Below, piece by piece: positions 26,747-36,617 of a DNA stretch of 64,000 bases. The DNA is from Maribacter polysiphoniae (GTDB lineage: Bacteria > Bacteroidota > Bacteroidia > Flavobacteriales > Flavobacteriaceae). A model generated the notes under the pieces. That model ran no database searches and was not told where the DNA came from. It saw nothing but the letters and a program-made list of their open reading frames with translations. The stretch lies in assembly GCF_003148665.1 (NCBI RefSeq), contig NZ_QGGQ01000014.1, forward strand, positions 47,180 through 111,179. Reading direction: 5' to 3'. Every line of letters starts with the position of its first letter. The stretch's first letter is position 1. A program made the position numbers and the translations under genes.

Positions 26747-27784
26747 TTAAATTAGTGTACGTCCTATCTTTTCTGCTCCGAAACGGACAACATCGGTTAC
26801 CGGTAAACCGGTTTCTTTCTCTATCTCTTCAATAAGCTGAAGCGCTTCACTTTCACTGAGTTTACTTGTGTTTACTGCAATTCCGACCGTTTTTGCCTTT
26901 GGAAAGGATCCACAGGCATTGGCTACGGCTTCATTCAATTTGATAACTTCATTCAATGGGGGGATCGTTATGTCGGTAACATCCCGTAAGGTTGTCATTT
27001 CCCCTCTATGGCATAAAATAAGATGTGTAGGGCAACAACCGCGCATTAAGGGCAGGGTTGCCGTACTTCCGGGGTGCAGTAATGAACCTTGGCCTTCAAT
27101 AAAAACAATATCCTTATCCTTGGCCCCTAGGACTAGATGTTCAACAGCACCGCAGGCTTGATCAACTTTTATGGCATCCAAAGGGATTCCTTTTCCAGTA
27201 ACGGTTATTCCTATTTGCCCTGTAGCGATAAAATCAGTGGATATGCCTTGTTCCTTTATCCATTTATAAACTTCCAAACCCGCGGTCATTTTTCCAACGG
27301 CCATATCGGTACCTATCATAAGTACCCGTTTATTGGTCAAAGCACTTGCCCTGGCCCTGGCGATGGCGTAATCGGTGACCGGCTTGCGTACATCCCAAAT
27401 CACCTGTTCGGGCTTATCGGCATGTAAGAGATGCGCAAAACGCTCTGCAAGAAGGTCGTGCAAACCATTAACCAATGACATTCCCATTGTCAAGGCCTTT
27501 TCAACATCCTGCACCCAAGTAACGGGTAGCTTCCCTCCTGTTGGGGCCAATCCTAAAACCATGACTTCAGCCCCCATTTCAATAGCTTTCTCCACCGAGG
27601 CAACTATGGGGATTGCGAAGGGTTGGTCTATGACCTCATTCACTGTTTTGCCCGAATAATCAGAATCGATGACACAGACAATCGGGTTTTCCGAATAACG
27701 CATAACCCCATACCCCATTTTGGCATAAATGGAATCCAGATTACCTTCCATATAAATGGCCAATTTCTTTTCTTTTCCTATCAT
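26747..27784 (-). CDS. dgcN: DUF1611 protein, DgcN-type (D-glutamate catabolism)
   Basis: A 345-aa cytoplasmic protein of the DUF1611 family. It has a P-loop-like MIGTDMAVGKMTAGLEVYKW at ~residues 155-174, an FIEGQGSLLHPGS motif and CHRGEMTTLRDVTDITIPPL, all typical of the family. It starts three bases after the stop of an enolase-superfamily epimerase gene. That pair corresponds to the DgcN (N-acetyltransferase) and DgcA (N-acetyl-D-Glu racemase) system reported for D-glutamate catabolism in marine bacteria. I infer the same role here from the pairing and motifs. Confidence 0.8.
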   Translation of the reverse strand: MIGKEKKLAIYMEGNLDSIYAKMGYGVMRYSENPIVCVIDSDYSGKTVNEVIDQPFAIPIVASVEKAIEMGAEVMVLGLAPTGGKLPVTWVQDVEKALTMGMSLVNGLHDLLAERFAHLLHADKPEQVIWDVRKPVTDYAIARARASALTNKRVLMIGTDMAVGKMTAGLEVYKWIKEQGISTDFIATGQIGITVTGKGIPLDAIKVDQACGAVEHLVLGAKDKDIVFIEGQGSLLHPGSTATLPLMRGCCPTHLILCHRGEMTTLRDVTDITIPPLNEVIKLNEAVANACGSFPKAKTVGIAVNTSKLSESEALQLIEEIEKETGLPVTDVVRFGAEKIGRTLI

Positions 27785-27787
27785 ATT

Positions 27788-28831
27788 CTAAACTTCTTCT
27801 TTTAAAATAGCTCCATGTCCAAAGCGTTCCGTTGGTGTAATCACCCCATTTATCAATTGGGCTCCCGAAAAAGGATCGGGATCCAAATTAAGGTGGGAAT
27901 CCAAATCCACATGATCCAAAAGTCCGGTCAATGCAGCCCCAGCCGATATCGATAGTGAGGATTCCCCCATGCAACCGATCATGGTTTTTAGCTTAAAGGC
28001 CTTGGCGGTAGCTATAATTCTCAGGGCTTCTGTTAGACCACCGCATTTCATCAGCTTTAAATTTACCCCATCGACCGAATTGGCCCATTGGGGAATGTCG
28101 GTTGAAAAATAGCAGGACTCATCCACAAAAATAGGAAGTGGTCTGTTTTTGAAAATAAAAGGAAGGTCCTCTTCCCTCCCGTGAATCAAAGGTTGTTCCA
28201 CATAATCGGTCCCTAAATCGGCCAACCATTTCATCATATGGATGGCTTGATCCACATCCCAACCCCCATTGGCATCGACCCGTAGACCAACGTTATATTT
28301 CTTGGTACTTTCGATAACCTGGGCAAACATGGCCTTATCGGCTTCGATACCTTCCTTGGATCCCAGTTTTACTTTTAGAAATTTAACCCCGGTACCTTCC
28401 AGGAGCAAAGGCATTCGTTCTTTGACCACTTCTGGCGGATTAATACCTATGGTCACCGAAGTGGCGACTTTGGGCAAGGGAATACCGAATAGTTGGTACA
28501 ATGGGAGTTGTGCCGTTTTGGCCAGTTGGTCCCATAACGCAATATCCAAAGCAGCCAAAACACATAAAGGCAGATCGAATTCCCTACCTTTATTATAAAT
28601 TTCGGTTATGGAGAGCTTTTCAATTCCGGTATTGGAAAACTGCTCAAGTAACCGCTGGCCTTCTTCCGCCGATTCATTCCCTAGGGTCGATGAAGGTGCC
28701 ATCTCGCCCCAACCGGTAACACCGTTCTTGGTCACTCCCACAAAAAGGTTATCCGATCCCGTAACCAATCCCCGGCTTATTCGGAGGGGAAATCTTTTTT
28801 TTAGGTGAATTGTTTTGAATGTTAGTTTCAT
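27788..28831 (-). CDS. dgcA: Enolase-superfamily epimerase, DgcA / dipeptide epimerase-like
   Basis: A 347-aa enzyme when started at 28831 (MKLTFKTIHLKKRFPLRISRG); a start at 28870 would add 13 unlikely residues. Catalytic features of the muconate-lactonizing subgroup are present: the Lys pair in FLKVKLGSKE, metal ligands in GLRVDANGGWD, YVEQPL and IFVDESCYF, and the second acid/base Lys in NLKLMKCGG. This is the L-Ala-D/L-Glu epimerase type. Coupling with the DUF1611 gene makes racemisation of N-acetyl-glutamate (DgcA) the likeliest role; dipeptide epimerisation in murein recycling is the alternative. Confidence 0.83.
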   Translation of the reverse strand: MKLTFKTIHLKKRFPLRISRGLVTGSDNLFVGVTKNGVTGWGEMAPSSTLGNESAEEGQRLLEQFSNTGIEKLSITEIYNKGREFDLPLCVLAALDIALWDQLAKTAQLPLYQLFGIPLPKVATSVTIGINPPEVVKERMPLLLEGTGVKFLKVKLGSKEGIEADKAMFAQVIESTKKYNVGLRVDANGGWDVDQAIHMMKWLADLGTDYVEQPLIHGREEDLPFIFKNRPLPIFVDESCYFSTDIPQWANSVDGVNLKLMKCGGLTEALRIIATAKAFKLKTMIGCMGESSLSISAGAALTGLLDHVDLDSHLNLDPDPFSGAQLINGVITPTERFGHGAILKEEV

Positions 28832-29087
28832 GTATTCAAGTGTATCTGTTTTTGTTCTGTTCGGAAGCAAATCTTAGTATATAATGGGAAATTAGCGTTT
28901 TTCGCTGTCACTTTTGCGTCAATAAATTGGTTTTAAGGAGATTACTTTCCTTGCTGGTACTTGCGACTTGACCACTGAGGAAATAAAGGTTGAAATTACA
29001 ATATGAAACCTCAGTTTTCCAAATAAATTACCTAAGATTTAACTTATAAAGTCATGATATAACAACCTTTGTTATTTTTGTAATTAC

Positions 29088-29675
29088 ATGCCCTTAAAAC
29101 AACACCAACATTTGAAGCTTTATAAACCCTTCGGGATGCTCAGTCAATTATCCTCCAATGAGGAGCGGCAGATGCGGAAGAAGCGATTTTTAAGTGAACT
29201 GTATGATTTTCCTGAAGGAACAATGCCTGTTGGAAGGCTTGATGAGAAGTCTGAGGGATTGTTGCTGATGACCACTGATGGAAAACTGAGCGATACGATC
29301 AACCGTTCTGGAATCGAAAAGGAATATTATGCGCAGTTGGATGGGGAAATCACCATTGAAGCCCTAAAAGCAATGGGTAAGGGCGTCGAGATAGGCCTAT
29401 GGGGTAAACGATACACCACAAAACCCTGCAAGGTCATAAAATTGCTTGAGGCGCCTACCCTGCCTGAACCGGATAAAAAACTTCGTATAGGCACCCATCG
29501 CCCCAATTCTTGGATCAGCATCACGTTGACCGAAGGTAAATTCCGGCAGGTTCGAAAAATGACGGCTGCCGTGGGCTATCCAACGCTGCGATTGGTACGG
29601 GTACGCATTGGGAAGATGCTTTTGGATGATGCCACCGTAGGACAGGTCACCCCTATTTCCCATATTGATCTTTGA
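29088..29675 (+). CDS. RluE-like 23S rRNA pseudouridine synthase
   Basis: A 195-aa RsuA-family pseudouridine synthase without an N-terminal S4 domain, as in RluE. The catalytic Asp lies in MPVGRLDEKSEGLLLMTTDG (~residues 45-64). YYAQLDGEIT, EGKFRQVRKMTAAVGYPTLRLVRVRIG are the following conserved motifs. RluE modifies U2457 in 23S rRNA. A -7 element TATTTTTG at 29073-29080 puts transcription start close to the ATG, so the mRNA is nearly leaderless. The 3' end overlaps the convergent cyclase gene by 23 bp. Confidence 0.9.
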   Translation: MPLKQHQHLKLYKPFGMLSQLSSNEERQMRKKRFLSELYDFPEGTMPVGRLDEKSEGLLLMTTDGKLSDTINRSGIEKEYYAQLDGEITIEALKAMGKGVEIGLWGKRYTTKPCKVIKLLEAPTLPEPDKKLRIGTHRPNSWISITLTEGKFRQVRKMTAAVGYPTLRLVRVRIGKMLLDDATVGQVTPISHIDL

Positions 29676-31518
29676 CTATTTTCATTTTAGGTTCAGAGGT
29701 ATTTTCTTTCCCGCCATTTACAAAGTACATCTTTACCTTACCCTTATTCTTCGCTTCTATTTCCCCACGATACTCGCATTCGAAATCGGATTTTATCAAT
29801 TCATAGGTACTATGGGAGATATTGATCTTCCCGGGTTCTGACATCGATTCCATACGGGAGGCTACATTCACGGTATCGCCCCAGATGTCATAGGCGAATT
29901 TCTTGGTACCCACTACCCCGGCCACCACGGGTCCTGTGTTGATCCCGATACGAATGTCAAAGGTCAATTCGCTGGCAGCATCATCTTTTTTTGTTGCTTC
30001 GACAAATTCAATGATTTCGAAAGCCGCCCTGACCATTCTATGGGCATGATCTTTGGTCTTGTCATGCAAGCCCCCAGCGCACATATAGGCATCGCCAATC
30101 GTTTTGATTTTTTCCAAGCCATATTTGTCCATAATGGCATCGAACTTTGAAAAATAAAAACCTACGGTTTCTACCAAGGCCTCTGGCGATAGTTTTTCTG
30201 AATAACTGGTAAAACCCTTAAAATCGGTGAACAAAACTGTCACAGCTTCGTATTTTTTGGCTTTTACGGTGCCATTGGCCTTTAATTCGTCTGCGGTTTC
30301 CTCTGGTAAAATATTGAGCAACAAATTATCGGAACGGTCCCGTTCTTCTTCAATGATCCTTTTCGTTTTACGTATGAATTTATTACGGCGAAATAATCCG
30401 ATGGCCAAGATTCCGATCAAAAACAAGGCAAGGGCTGTGGCAATCGCTATGTTGCGTTGGTTCTTTCGGCGCTGATCGAGAAGGTCTACTTCTATTTGTT
30501 TTTGCGAAACCTCAAAGTTGGTACGCTGATCGGCCAATTGCTGCACCGTTGCGATATTATTTACACTATCCCGATAGGCGATATGATTTTTATAATACCT
30601 ATAAGAAATTACTAGCTCACCTATTTCTTCATACAATTCTGAAAGTTTTAGATTAGCATCACCAATCTGTTCTTTTAAACCATACTGTTCGGCAATCGTG
30701 AGACTTTTTTGCGCATAATCGATTGCAGTTTGGTGCTCCTCTTTTTCCAAATAGATATCGGACATTGATATAAGAAAAACGCTGATGGGGTAATAATCAC
30801 CAGATTCTTCTAAAATACCAATAGCTTCATTGATGTTTTTTTCGGCAAGGTCATTTTTTCCGGTATTCGCATACACCATGCCTATGTTTCCTAGGTTATA
30901 GGCCTTTCCAGCCACATAATCTACTTCTTCAAAAAGTGCCCCGGATTCGTTGAAGTATACAAGTGCTGAATCGTATTTTTTATTGGTAAGCAATGCATCT
31001 CCCGCGTTTAATATATACGAAGCCAAAGCGAGAGTGTCTTTAGTTTTTCGTAGTGTAGCAATTGCTTTATTGTAATACAGCATTGCATTTTTATAATTAT
31101 CGGAAACTGCATATACATCGGCTATCGCACCATAGGCACTACCTTCAACGGGAATTAAATTTTCTCTTTTTGCTACTTCTGCACTCTCGAAATATGCAGC
31201 CAATGCATCCTCTAAGTCTCCGACAAACTGTTTTGCATTTCCCTTTTGAAAATACCCATAAGAGAGGTATTCATAATTACCATTTAGCTGTGATAAGTAT
31301 ATCAATTCCTCGGAATATTTTAAAGATAATTCAAAGTCATTTATTTCATTAAAAGACAGACTATATAGCAACTCTAATTTTGCTTCAACCGCCAATGTAT
31401 CTAACTGATAGATTACCGTTAAGCTATCAGCAATTCGCTGGTCTTGGGAAGTTGTAACTTGATAATTAAAACAAAAAACGCCTATCAAAAAATAATAGGC
31501 TTTTCTTTTTAAAGACAT
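29653..31518 (-). CDS. TPR-sensor class III adenylate/guanylate cyclase
   Basis: A 621-aa protein: N-terminal hydrophobic segment (residues ~1-25, signal or anchor), then about seven tetratricopeptide-like helical pairs to residue ~335. A transmembrane helix follows (IAIATALALFLIGILAIGLF), then a coiled stretch with NLLLNILPEETADELKANG, then the cyclase domain. The metal Asp residues are in VLFTDFKGFTSYSEK and KTIGDAYMCAGG; YDIWGDTVNVASRMES and RIGINTGPVVAGVVG are conserved. The TPR part faces the periplasm and probably senses a partner protein. Its start is 3 bp from the stop of the lectin-repeat gene, so both are co-transcribed. Confidence 0.9.
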   Translation of the reverse strand: MSLKRKAYYFLIGVFCFNYQVTTSQDQRIADSLTVIYQLDTLAVEAKLELLYSLSFNEINDFELSLKYSEELIYLSQLNGNYEYLSYGYFQKGNAKQFVGDLEDALAAYFESAEVAKRENLIPVEGSAYGAIADVYAVSDNYKNAMLYYNKAIATLRKTKDTLALASYILNAGDALLTNKKYDSALVYFNESGALFEEVDYVAGKAYNLGNIGMVYANTGKNDLAEKNINEAIGILEESGDYYPISVFLISMSDIYLEKEEHQTAIDYAQKSLTIAEQYGLKEQIGDANLKLSELYEEIGELVISYRYYKNHIAYRDSVNNIATVQQLADQRTNFEVSQKQIEVDLLDQRRKNQRNIAIATALALFLIGILAIGLFRRNKFIRKTKRIIEEERDRSDNLLLNILPEETADELKANGTVKAKKYEAVTVLFTDFKGFTSYSEKLSPEALVETVGFYFSKFDAIMDKYGLEKIKTIGDAYMCAGGLHDKTKDHAHRMVRAAFEIIEFVEATKKDDAASELTFDIRIGINTGPVVAGVVGTKKFAYDIWGDTVNVASRMESMSEPGKINISHSTYELIKSDFECEYRGEIEAKNKGKVKMYFVNGGKENTSEPKMKIVKDQYGK

Positions 31519-31520
31519 TA

Positions 31521-32333
31521 TTATGCTTGAGGTTTTACTCTAATTCTTGGATCTTGGGTATACGTTTTTCCGCCCACCTTATAGGTTATATTATATTCTT
31601 CTTCTGAACCTGGAGGCATTGTCCCCACAATTCCTACCCAGGTCCCATTGTTTTCCTGTGAAGGGTCAACAATGAATAAATCGGTTCCTGCGGTCTCAAA
31701 CACATTATCCAAACTTGAGATATTCCCACCTTTTACCCATTTTACCGTATCCCCTGCGCCTACTTCGGTAGTCATGGCCGCGTCACCCGGTCCCGTATTG
31801 GCTTGGTGCCCTTCATCATCGGATAAACTTGGTGGAATTGGATTGGCAATAGTTGCACTAACGGTAACGGTGTGTATATTCGGTGAAGCCCCTATAAAAT
31901 CCAATTTCCACAGAAAGTTATCGGTGGTAGGCGTATTGCCCTGACACGCTAGTGTACCATTGGCGTTGCCTCCATTTAAAATATTCAAATATTGTCCGCT
32001 GCTTTTTACCTGTAAAAGGCACCACCCGGGATTGTTGGGAGCATTTATGAACTTCCATAGGAAATTATCGGTCGTAGGCGTATTGCCCTGACAGGCCCTT
32101 GTGCCATTGGCGTTTCCACCATTAAAAATATTCAAATATTGTCCGCTACTCTTTACCTGGATCAAGTGCCATCCTGGGTTATTCGGGGCATCAAGTATTT
32201 GCCATATAAAATTATCCGTCGTAGGGGTGTTGCCTTGACAGGCGCTGGTACCGTTGGCATTGCCCCCGTATAATATATTCAGATATTGTCCACTACTTTT
32301 TACTTGAAACTTTAAATCCGTTGTTGTCGACAT
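31521..32333 (-). CDS. Triple-repeat beta-trefoil lectin-like protein with C-terminal beta domain
   Basis: A 270-aa protein without a signal peptide. Residues 10-58, 59-107 and 108-146 are near-identical 49-aa repeats of the form QVKSSGQYLNI-x-x-GG-x-ANGT-x-ACQGNTPTTDNFLWK. Three such lobes make one beta-trefoil, as in R-type (ricin B) lectins and actinohivin; NFxW replaces the usual QxW. Residues ~150-270 are a beta-rich domain I cannot name (EVGAGDTVKWVKGG... YNITYKVGGKTYTQDPRIRV). It is translationally linked to the TPR-cyclase gene. Carbohydrate binding is inferred from the fold; the role next to a cyclase is unknown. Confidence 0.75.
   Translation of the reverse strand: MSTTTDLKFQVKSSGQYLNILYGGNANGTSACQGNTPTTDNFIWQILDAPNNPGWHLIQVKSSGQYLNIFNGGNANGTRACQGNTPTTDNFLWKFINAPNNPGWCLLQVKSSGQYLNILNGGNANGTLACQGNTPTTDNFLWKLDFIGASPNIHTVTVSATIANPIPPSLSDDEGHQANTGPGDAAMTTEVGAGDTVKWVKGGNISSLDNVFETAGTDLFIVDPSQENNGTWVGIVGTMPPGSEEEYNITYKVGGKTYTQDPRIRVKPQA
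31896..32306 (-). repeat. Three tandem 147-bp coding repeats
   Basis: Repeat units at 32160-32306, 32013-32159 and 31896-32012 (last one truncated) encode the three lectin lobes. The high DNA identity suggests recent duplication or gene conversion. Confidence 0.85.
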
Positions 32334-32752
32334 AGTATTGGTTTTAGTTGAATGGATCTATCATTCTTAATTTGGATGATTAAATTAACTTGGTTTATCC
32401 AATCCTAAGTGGATGTAAGGACGAAGAGCCCTATTTAATACCCGAAAGGTCTTGATTATTTATCAAGGTATGTTTAATCTCGATGAAGTGGTTTAAACGT
32501 TAGGCGGTAAAATTATTGCCAACCCCGATTTCCCGAAGTGTAAATATGGGTTTGTATGGGTGTCAATAGGATGGGCCTTGGTATGGATCTTAGCTTTTTG
32601 TATTGTTTGGAAGAAGCGGATATAACTGCAATCAACGCAACCCAGACGGGGCATAAATATTTCATGGAAGTAGGGATTTTTAACCTATATTTAAGAAACC
32701 TACGAATTTTGATAAAGGATAACCGTTTTTAAAAACAAGTTTACGAACAGCA
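32334..32752. other. 419-bp intergenic region, promoters only
   Basis: Divergent region between the lectin-repeat gene and the CCC-like permease. A 53-codon frame at 32571-32732 exists but shows no recognisable features. No strong repeat, terminator or palindrome was seen. Confidence 0.45.
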
Positions 32753-34945
32753 TTGGGTCAACAAGAAAAAAATACTAAAAAGTTCAATACCTTCGGCGGG
32801 GTTTTTACTCCTACCCTTCTTACTATCCTGGGGGTTATCATGTACCTTCGTTTGGGTTGGGTGGTTGGTAATGCCGGATTACTGGGGGCTTGGCTGATTA
32901 TTATCGTTTCATTCCTTATTACCCTTTGCACGGCCTTATCCATGTCTGCAATTACAACAAACATTCGCATTGGTGCTGGGGGCGCCTATGCGATTATCTC
33001 CCAATCGCTAGGTCTCGAGGTGGGTGGTAGCCTTGGTATACCCAGATATATATCCCAAGGGTTGGCGGTTACCATGTACATTTTTGGTTTTAGGGAGGGG
33101 TGGTTGACAATCTTCCCGGGACATGAACCTTTTTTAGTGGATATTCTTGTTTTTGGGGTGCTATTGACTATTGCCTATATAAGTGCCGACCTTGCTATAA
33201 AAACTCAGTTTTTTATCATGGTCATTATAATTCTGTCCTTATTTTCCATAGTATTGGCCGCGTATTATGGTTCCATGCATATTCCAGTTGAGGATGCCAT
33301 ACGTTGGGGGACCTTCAAGGGGTCAATCGAAAACGGCTTCACAGGTAGTGATTTTTGGCTGGTTTTTGCCGTGTTCTTTCCTGCTGCCACAGGTATAATG
33401 GCAGGAGCGAATATGTCTGGGGAACTGGCAAACCCCAAGAAGAGTATTCCGCAAGGCACCCTTTGGGCCATTGGGGTCAGTTTTCTGATATATATGCTGT
33501 TAGCCTATTGGTTGGCCCGTACGGCTACAGAACAAGAATTGATCTCAAATTATAACATCATAGTGGAGAAATCCTTTGTGGGGCCATTGATAGTAGCGGG
33601 TATTCTTGGTGCCACTTTTTCCTCGGCATTGGCGTCCCTGGTAGGTTCTTCACGAATACTTTTTGCAATGGGTGAACACCGGGTATTGCCTTATGGCGAA
33701 TTCCTTTCGGGTAAAAGCACTAATGGCCAACCAAGAAATGCAATGGTCGTTACGGGGGTCATCATTTTTGCGACCATGCTTTTACGGGACCTTAATGCTA
33801 TAGCCCCATTGGTAACCTTATTCTTTCTGATTACGTATGCCATGATCAATATTGTTGTAATCATAGAACAGCGCCTTGGTCTCATCAGTTATAGACCGAT
33901 ATTCAAAGTCTATAAATGGATACCCTGGTTGGGGCTTTCATCCTCTGTCTTGGCCATGTTCATAATTAATCCAACAATCAGCCTCGTTTCCATAAGTATC
34001 GTGTTTGTGGTGTATTGGTTTTTGGCCCGACAGAATTTGGAAACCCCTTTTGAGGATGTCCGGTCAGGGTTGTTCGTTTCTTTTGCGGAATGGGCGGCAA
34101 AGCATACTTGGGGCATGAAAAGTATGCAGCAACGGGCGTGGAAACCGAATCTTATGGTTCCCATTCGCGATATCCATGGTGCAAAGGGCAATTTTCAATT
34201 TTTAAGGAATATTGCCAAGCCGAAAGGTTCCATTAAACTTCTTGGTATTGAACCCTTTTCGGAAAAAACCGGGTTTAGGGATGAGTTGGCCAATCTATCG
34301 GAGTCATTTCGGAAGAAAGGGGTGTTTTCTTCATGGACGGTTATTCATAGCGATGATTTTGCACAGGGTGTAAATTACGGTAACCAAGCGTTGCAAGGCG
34401 CATTTTTCAAACCCAATATCGTATTTCTTAATCTGCAGGAGCACGACGATTACGAAACGGAATTACGCCCTGTGATCAAGGAGTGTATACGGCTGGAGAT
34501 TGGGGTATTGCTATATCTGTCGCATCCTATGGCCCAATTGGGTCAACGGAATATGATCAATGTTTGGGTAAGGGACAGGAAGGATAATTGGGATTTGGGT
34601 TGGGATATTGGAAACTTGGACCTGTCTATTTTAGTGGCGTATAAATTGAAAAAGAATTGGGATGCCAGTATTAGATTGATCATAGTGATCGATGATGAAG
34701 GGGAAAAGGAAAATGCCCAACAATTTTTATTGACGCTGATAAACCTTGCCCGATTACCAGAGACCTTGACCGAGGTTTATGTCGGTAATTTTAAGGAAAT
34801 AGTGGAGAAATCGCCGGCAGCAGACCTTAATATCTTTGGGATGGAAGGCAATCTGCAATTTGAATTTGTCAAGGAAATAAGTGCAAAAACAGGAAGTTCC
34901 TGCCTTTTCGTAAAGGACTCGGGTCATGAGAGTATCTTGGCATAA
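32753..34945 (+). CDS. Cation-chloride cotransporter-like APC-superfamily permease
   Basis: A 730-aa membrane protein beginning at a TTG codon (the next ATG lies inside the first helix). TPTLLTILGVIMYLRLGWVVGNAGL and GAGGAYAIISQSLG are the SLC12 signatures of helices 1-3; FAVFFPAATGIMAGANMSGELANPKKSIPQGT is the conserved helix 6 region. About 12 helices end near residue 430, followed by a ~290-aa cytoplasmic domain (IRDIHGAKGNF onward) like the C-terminal domain of Na-K-Cl cotransporters. Bacterial homologues may carry ions or amino acids; the cargo here is unknown. Confidence 0.87.
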   Translation: MGQQEKNTKKFNTFGGVFTPTLLTILGVIMYLRLGWVVGNAGLLGAWLIIIVSFLITLCTALSMSAITTNIRIGAGGAYAIISQSLGLEVGGSLGIPRYISQGLAVTMYIFGFREGWLTIFPGHEPFLVDILVFGVLLTIAYISADLAIKTQFFIMVIIILSLFSIVLAAYYGSMHIPVEDAIRWGTFKGSIENGFTGSDFWLVFAVFFPAATGIMAGANMSGELANPKKSIPQGTLWAIGVSFLIYMLLAYWLARTATEQELISNYNIIVEKSFVGPLIVAGILGATFSSALASLVGSSRILFAMGEHRVLPYGEFLSGKSTNGQPRNAMVVTGVIIFATMLLRDLNAIAPLVTLFFLITYAMINIVVIIEQRLGLISYRPIFKVYKWIPWLGLSSSVLAMFIINPTISLVSISIVFVVYWFLARQNLETPFEDVRSGLFVSFAEWAAKHTWGMKSMQQRAWKPNLMVPIRDIHGAKGNFQFLRNIAKPKGSIKLLGIEPFSEKTGFRDELANLSESFRKKGVFSSWTVIHSDDFAQGVNYGNQALQGAFFKPNIVFLNLQEHDDYETELRPVIKECIRLEIGVLLYLSHPMAQLGQRNMINVWVRDRKDNWDLGWDIGNLDLSILVAYKLKKNWDASIRLIIVIDDEGEKENAQQFLLTLINLARLPETLTEVYVGNFKEIVEKSPAADLNIFGMEGNLQFEFVKEISAKTGSSCLFVKDSGHESILA

Positions 34946-34957
34946 TACCATAAGGAC

Positions 34958-35137
34958 TTATTTGCTTAATGTTGTAATCGGGGCCCAATCTACGGTACGG
35001 AATTCCACTTCTCAGCCTTCTGCCAGTAAGGCTATTTTACCCTTACTGGCCGTTGCCTTATAGCCATGATTGACCAATTCATCATTGATCCACACTTTGA
35101 TTTCTTTTATTTAACATTCAATCCACATATAGTTCCA
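34958..35137 (-). pseudogene. Decayed DUF1080 (3-keto-disaccharide hydrolase-like) gene, 3' remnant
   Basis: The reverse strand encodes WNYMWIEC, then a frame change, then KEIKVWINDELVNHGY, KATASKGKIALLAEG, an in-frame TGA (35012-35014), and EVEFRTVDWAPI. This matches the end of the DUF1080 LamG-like domain (EWN...ikvwvNg-LVN...GkIaLQaEG-x-EVEFRnI). One frameshift and one stop interrupt it and no 5' part exists, so it is a relic. It sits in the 253-bp gap between the permease and the FeoB channel gene. Confidence 0.75.
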
Positions 35138-35198
35138 TTACTTGGAAGCTAAGGTTTTTAATGACAAAGACCATTTTATTCTTTATTTCAGGAAAATA

Positions 35199-36617
35199 CT
35201 ACGCGAACAACCTCCATACTTGGGCTACAAGAAATGTTACCACAAACCCCATGATTACAGGTAAAATAGAAGCGACAACCGTCCATCGAACACTTTTGGT
35301 TTCCTTATAAATGGTATAGATCGTTGTACTGCAAGGATTGTGCAACAAGCTGAACAACATGAGGTTGACGGCTGTCAACAACGTCCAACCCCCAGCCCTA
35401 AGGATTTCACCGGTCGCATTGGCCGAGTCCAATTCGAACATCACGCCAGCCCCTGCCCCACCGGAGATTCCGGTAACCAAGACCGTAAGCATCAAGATGG
35501 TGGGTATTACGATTTCATTGGCAGGAATCGCGACAATATAAGCCACTAGAATCACCCCATTCAAACCAAAAAGGAATCCAAATCCGTCAAAGGAATCAAT
35601 CATCCAAGCTGCAATACTTAAATCCCCGATATGGATATTGGAAATCAGCCAAATTACGGCACCTGCGGGTGCAGCAAAAACGATGGCACGCCAAAGAACG
35701 ATAAGCGTTCTATCAATGATCGAGGTGTAAATCGTTTTCCAGAACCTTGGTGGGCGATATGGGGGCAATTCAAGGTTGAATGTAGAGACCTCCCCCTTTA
35801 ACACGGTTTTTGATAACGCCCATGAGGTCAGGAACATAAAACAAATACCCAGTATAGCGACACCAATAACGGCCCCCAAGGAAGCAATACCAGCAAAGGA
35901 AGCTGGTACGGTAGCACCTATAAATATGGTGGCGATCAAGATTTGGGTAGGCCAACGCCCGTTACAGAGCGAAAAATTGTTCGTGATAATGGCAATTAAA
36001 CGTTCCCTTGGACTATCGATAATCCGCGTTGCGACGACACCAGCGGCATTACAACCAAAACCCATACTCATGGTAAGGGCCTGTTTGCCATGGGCTCCCG
36101 ATAATTTGAATAAATGGTCTAAATTGAAAGCGACCCGTGGGAGGTAACCAAAATCCTCCAGAAGCGTAAACAATGGGAAAAATATGGCCATTGGGGGTAA
36201 CATCACAGCAATGACCCAAGCCACGGCCATATAAACACCATCAATTAAAAAGCCATCGAGCCACCAAGGTAAACCTAGGGCCGATGCATATCCCTTCAAT
36301 GCCGGATGAATGGTATTTAAAAGCAATTCCGCCAACATTGAGGAAGGGTAATTGGCACCAACAATGGTCAACCAAAGTACGACCGCCAAAATAAGGAACA
36401 TTAAGGGGAACCCCCATGTTTTACTGGTGATGATCTTATCGATTTTGGCATCTAACCGCAATCTATTGTCACCATTTGGCTTGTGAACGGAAACCTTTAC
36501 GATTTCGGCCGCATCGGCGTATATACCCTCAGCAAGGTTATCATGGAATTCGTCACCGATTTGCCAACGAAGGTCATTGGAGAGGGCAATGATATTGTCT
36601 ATATTCTTTTGCTTCAT
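35199..36617 (-). CDS. FeoB membrane (Gate) domain as a separate protein
   Basis: A 472-aa protein equal to the C-terminal part of FeoB: a short cytoplasmic N-terminus corresponding to the end of the GDI helical region, then about nine to ten helices. [18 protein letters not shown] and [18 protein letters not shown] with the conserved Cys belong to the first Gate motif; the C-terminal [11 protein letters not shown] and [14 protein letters not shown] carry the second. Its ATG overlaps the stop of the GTPase gene (ATGA at 36614-36617). That overlap shows a deliberate split and not a sequencing frameshift. It should form the Fe2+ channel with the separate G protein. Confidence 0.9.
   Translation of the reverse strand: MKQKNIDNIIALSNDLRWQIGDEFHDNLAEGIYADAAEIVKVSVHKPNGDNRLRLDAKIDKIITSKTWGFPLMFLILAVVLWLTIVGANYPSSMLAELLLNTIHPALKGYASALGLPWWLDGFLIDGVYMAVAWVIAVMLPPMAIFFPLFTLLEDFGYLPRVAFNLDHLFKLSGAHGKQALTMSMGFGCNAAGVVATRIIDSPRERLIAIITNNFSLCNGRWPTQILIATIFIGATVPASFAGIASLGAVIGVAILGICFMFLTSWALSKTVLKGEVSTFNLELPPYRPPRFWKTIYTSIIDRTLIVLWRAIVFAAPAGAVIWLISNIHIGDLSIAAWMIDSFDGFGFLFGLNGVILVAYIVAIPANEIVIPTILMLTVLVTGISGGAGAGVMFELDSANATGEILRAGGWTLLTAVNLMLFSLLHNPCSTTIYTIYKETKSVRWTVVASILPVIMGFVVTFLVAQVWRLFA

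Noticed and set aside
32571..32732. 53-codon forward frame ahead of the CCC-like permease
   Set aside because: No family features; it could be a chance frame in the leader, so it was not called.
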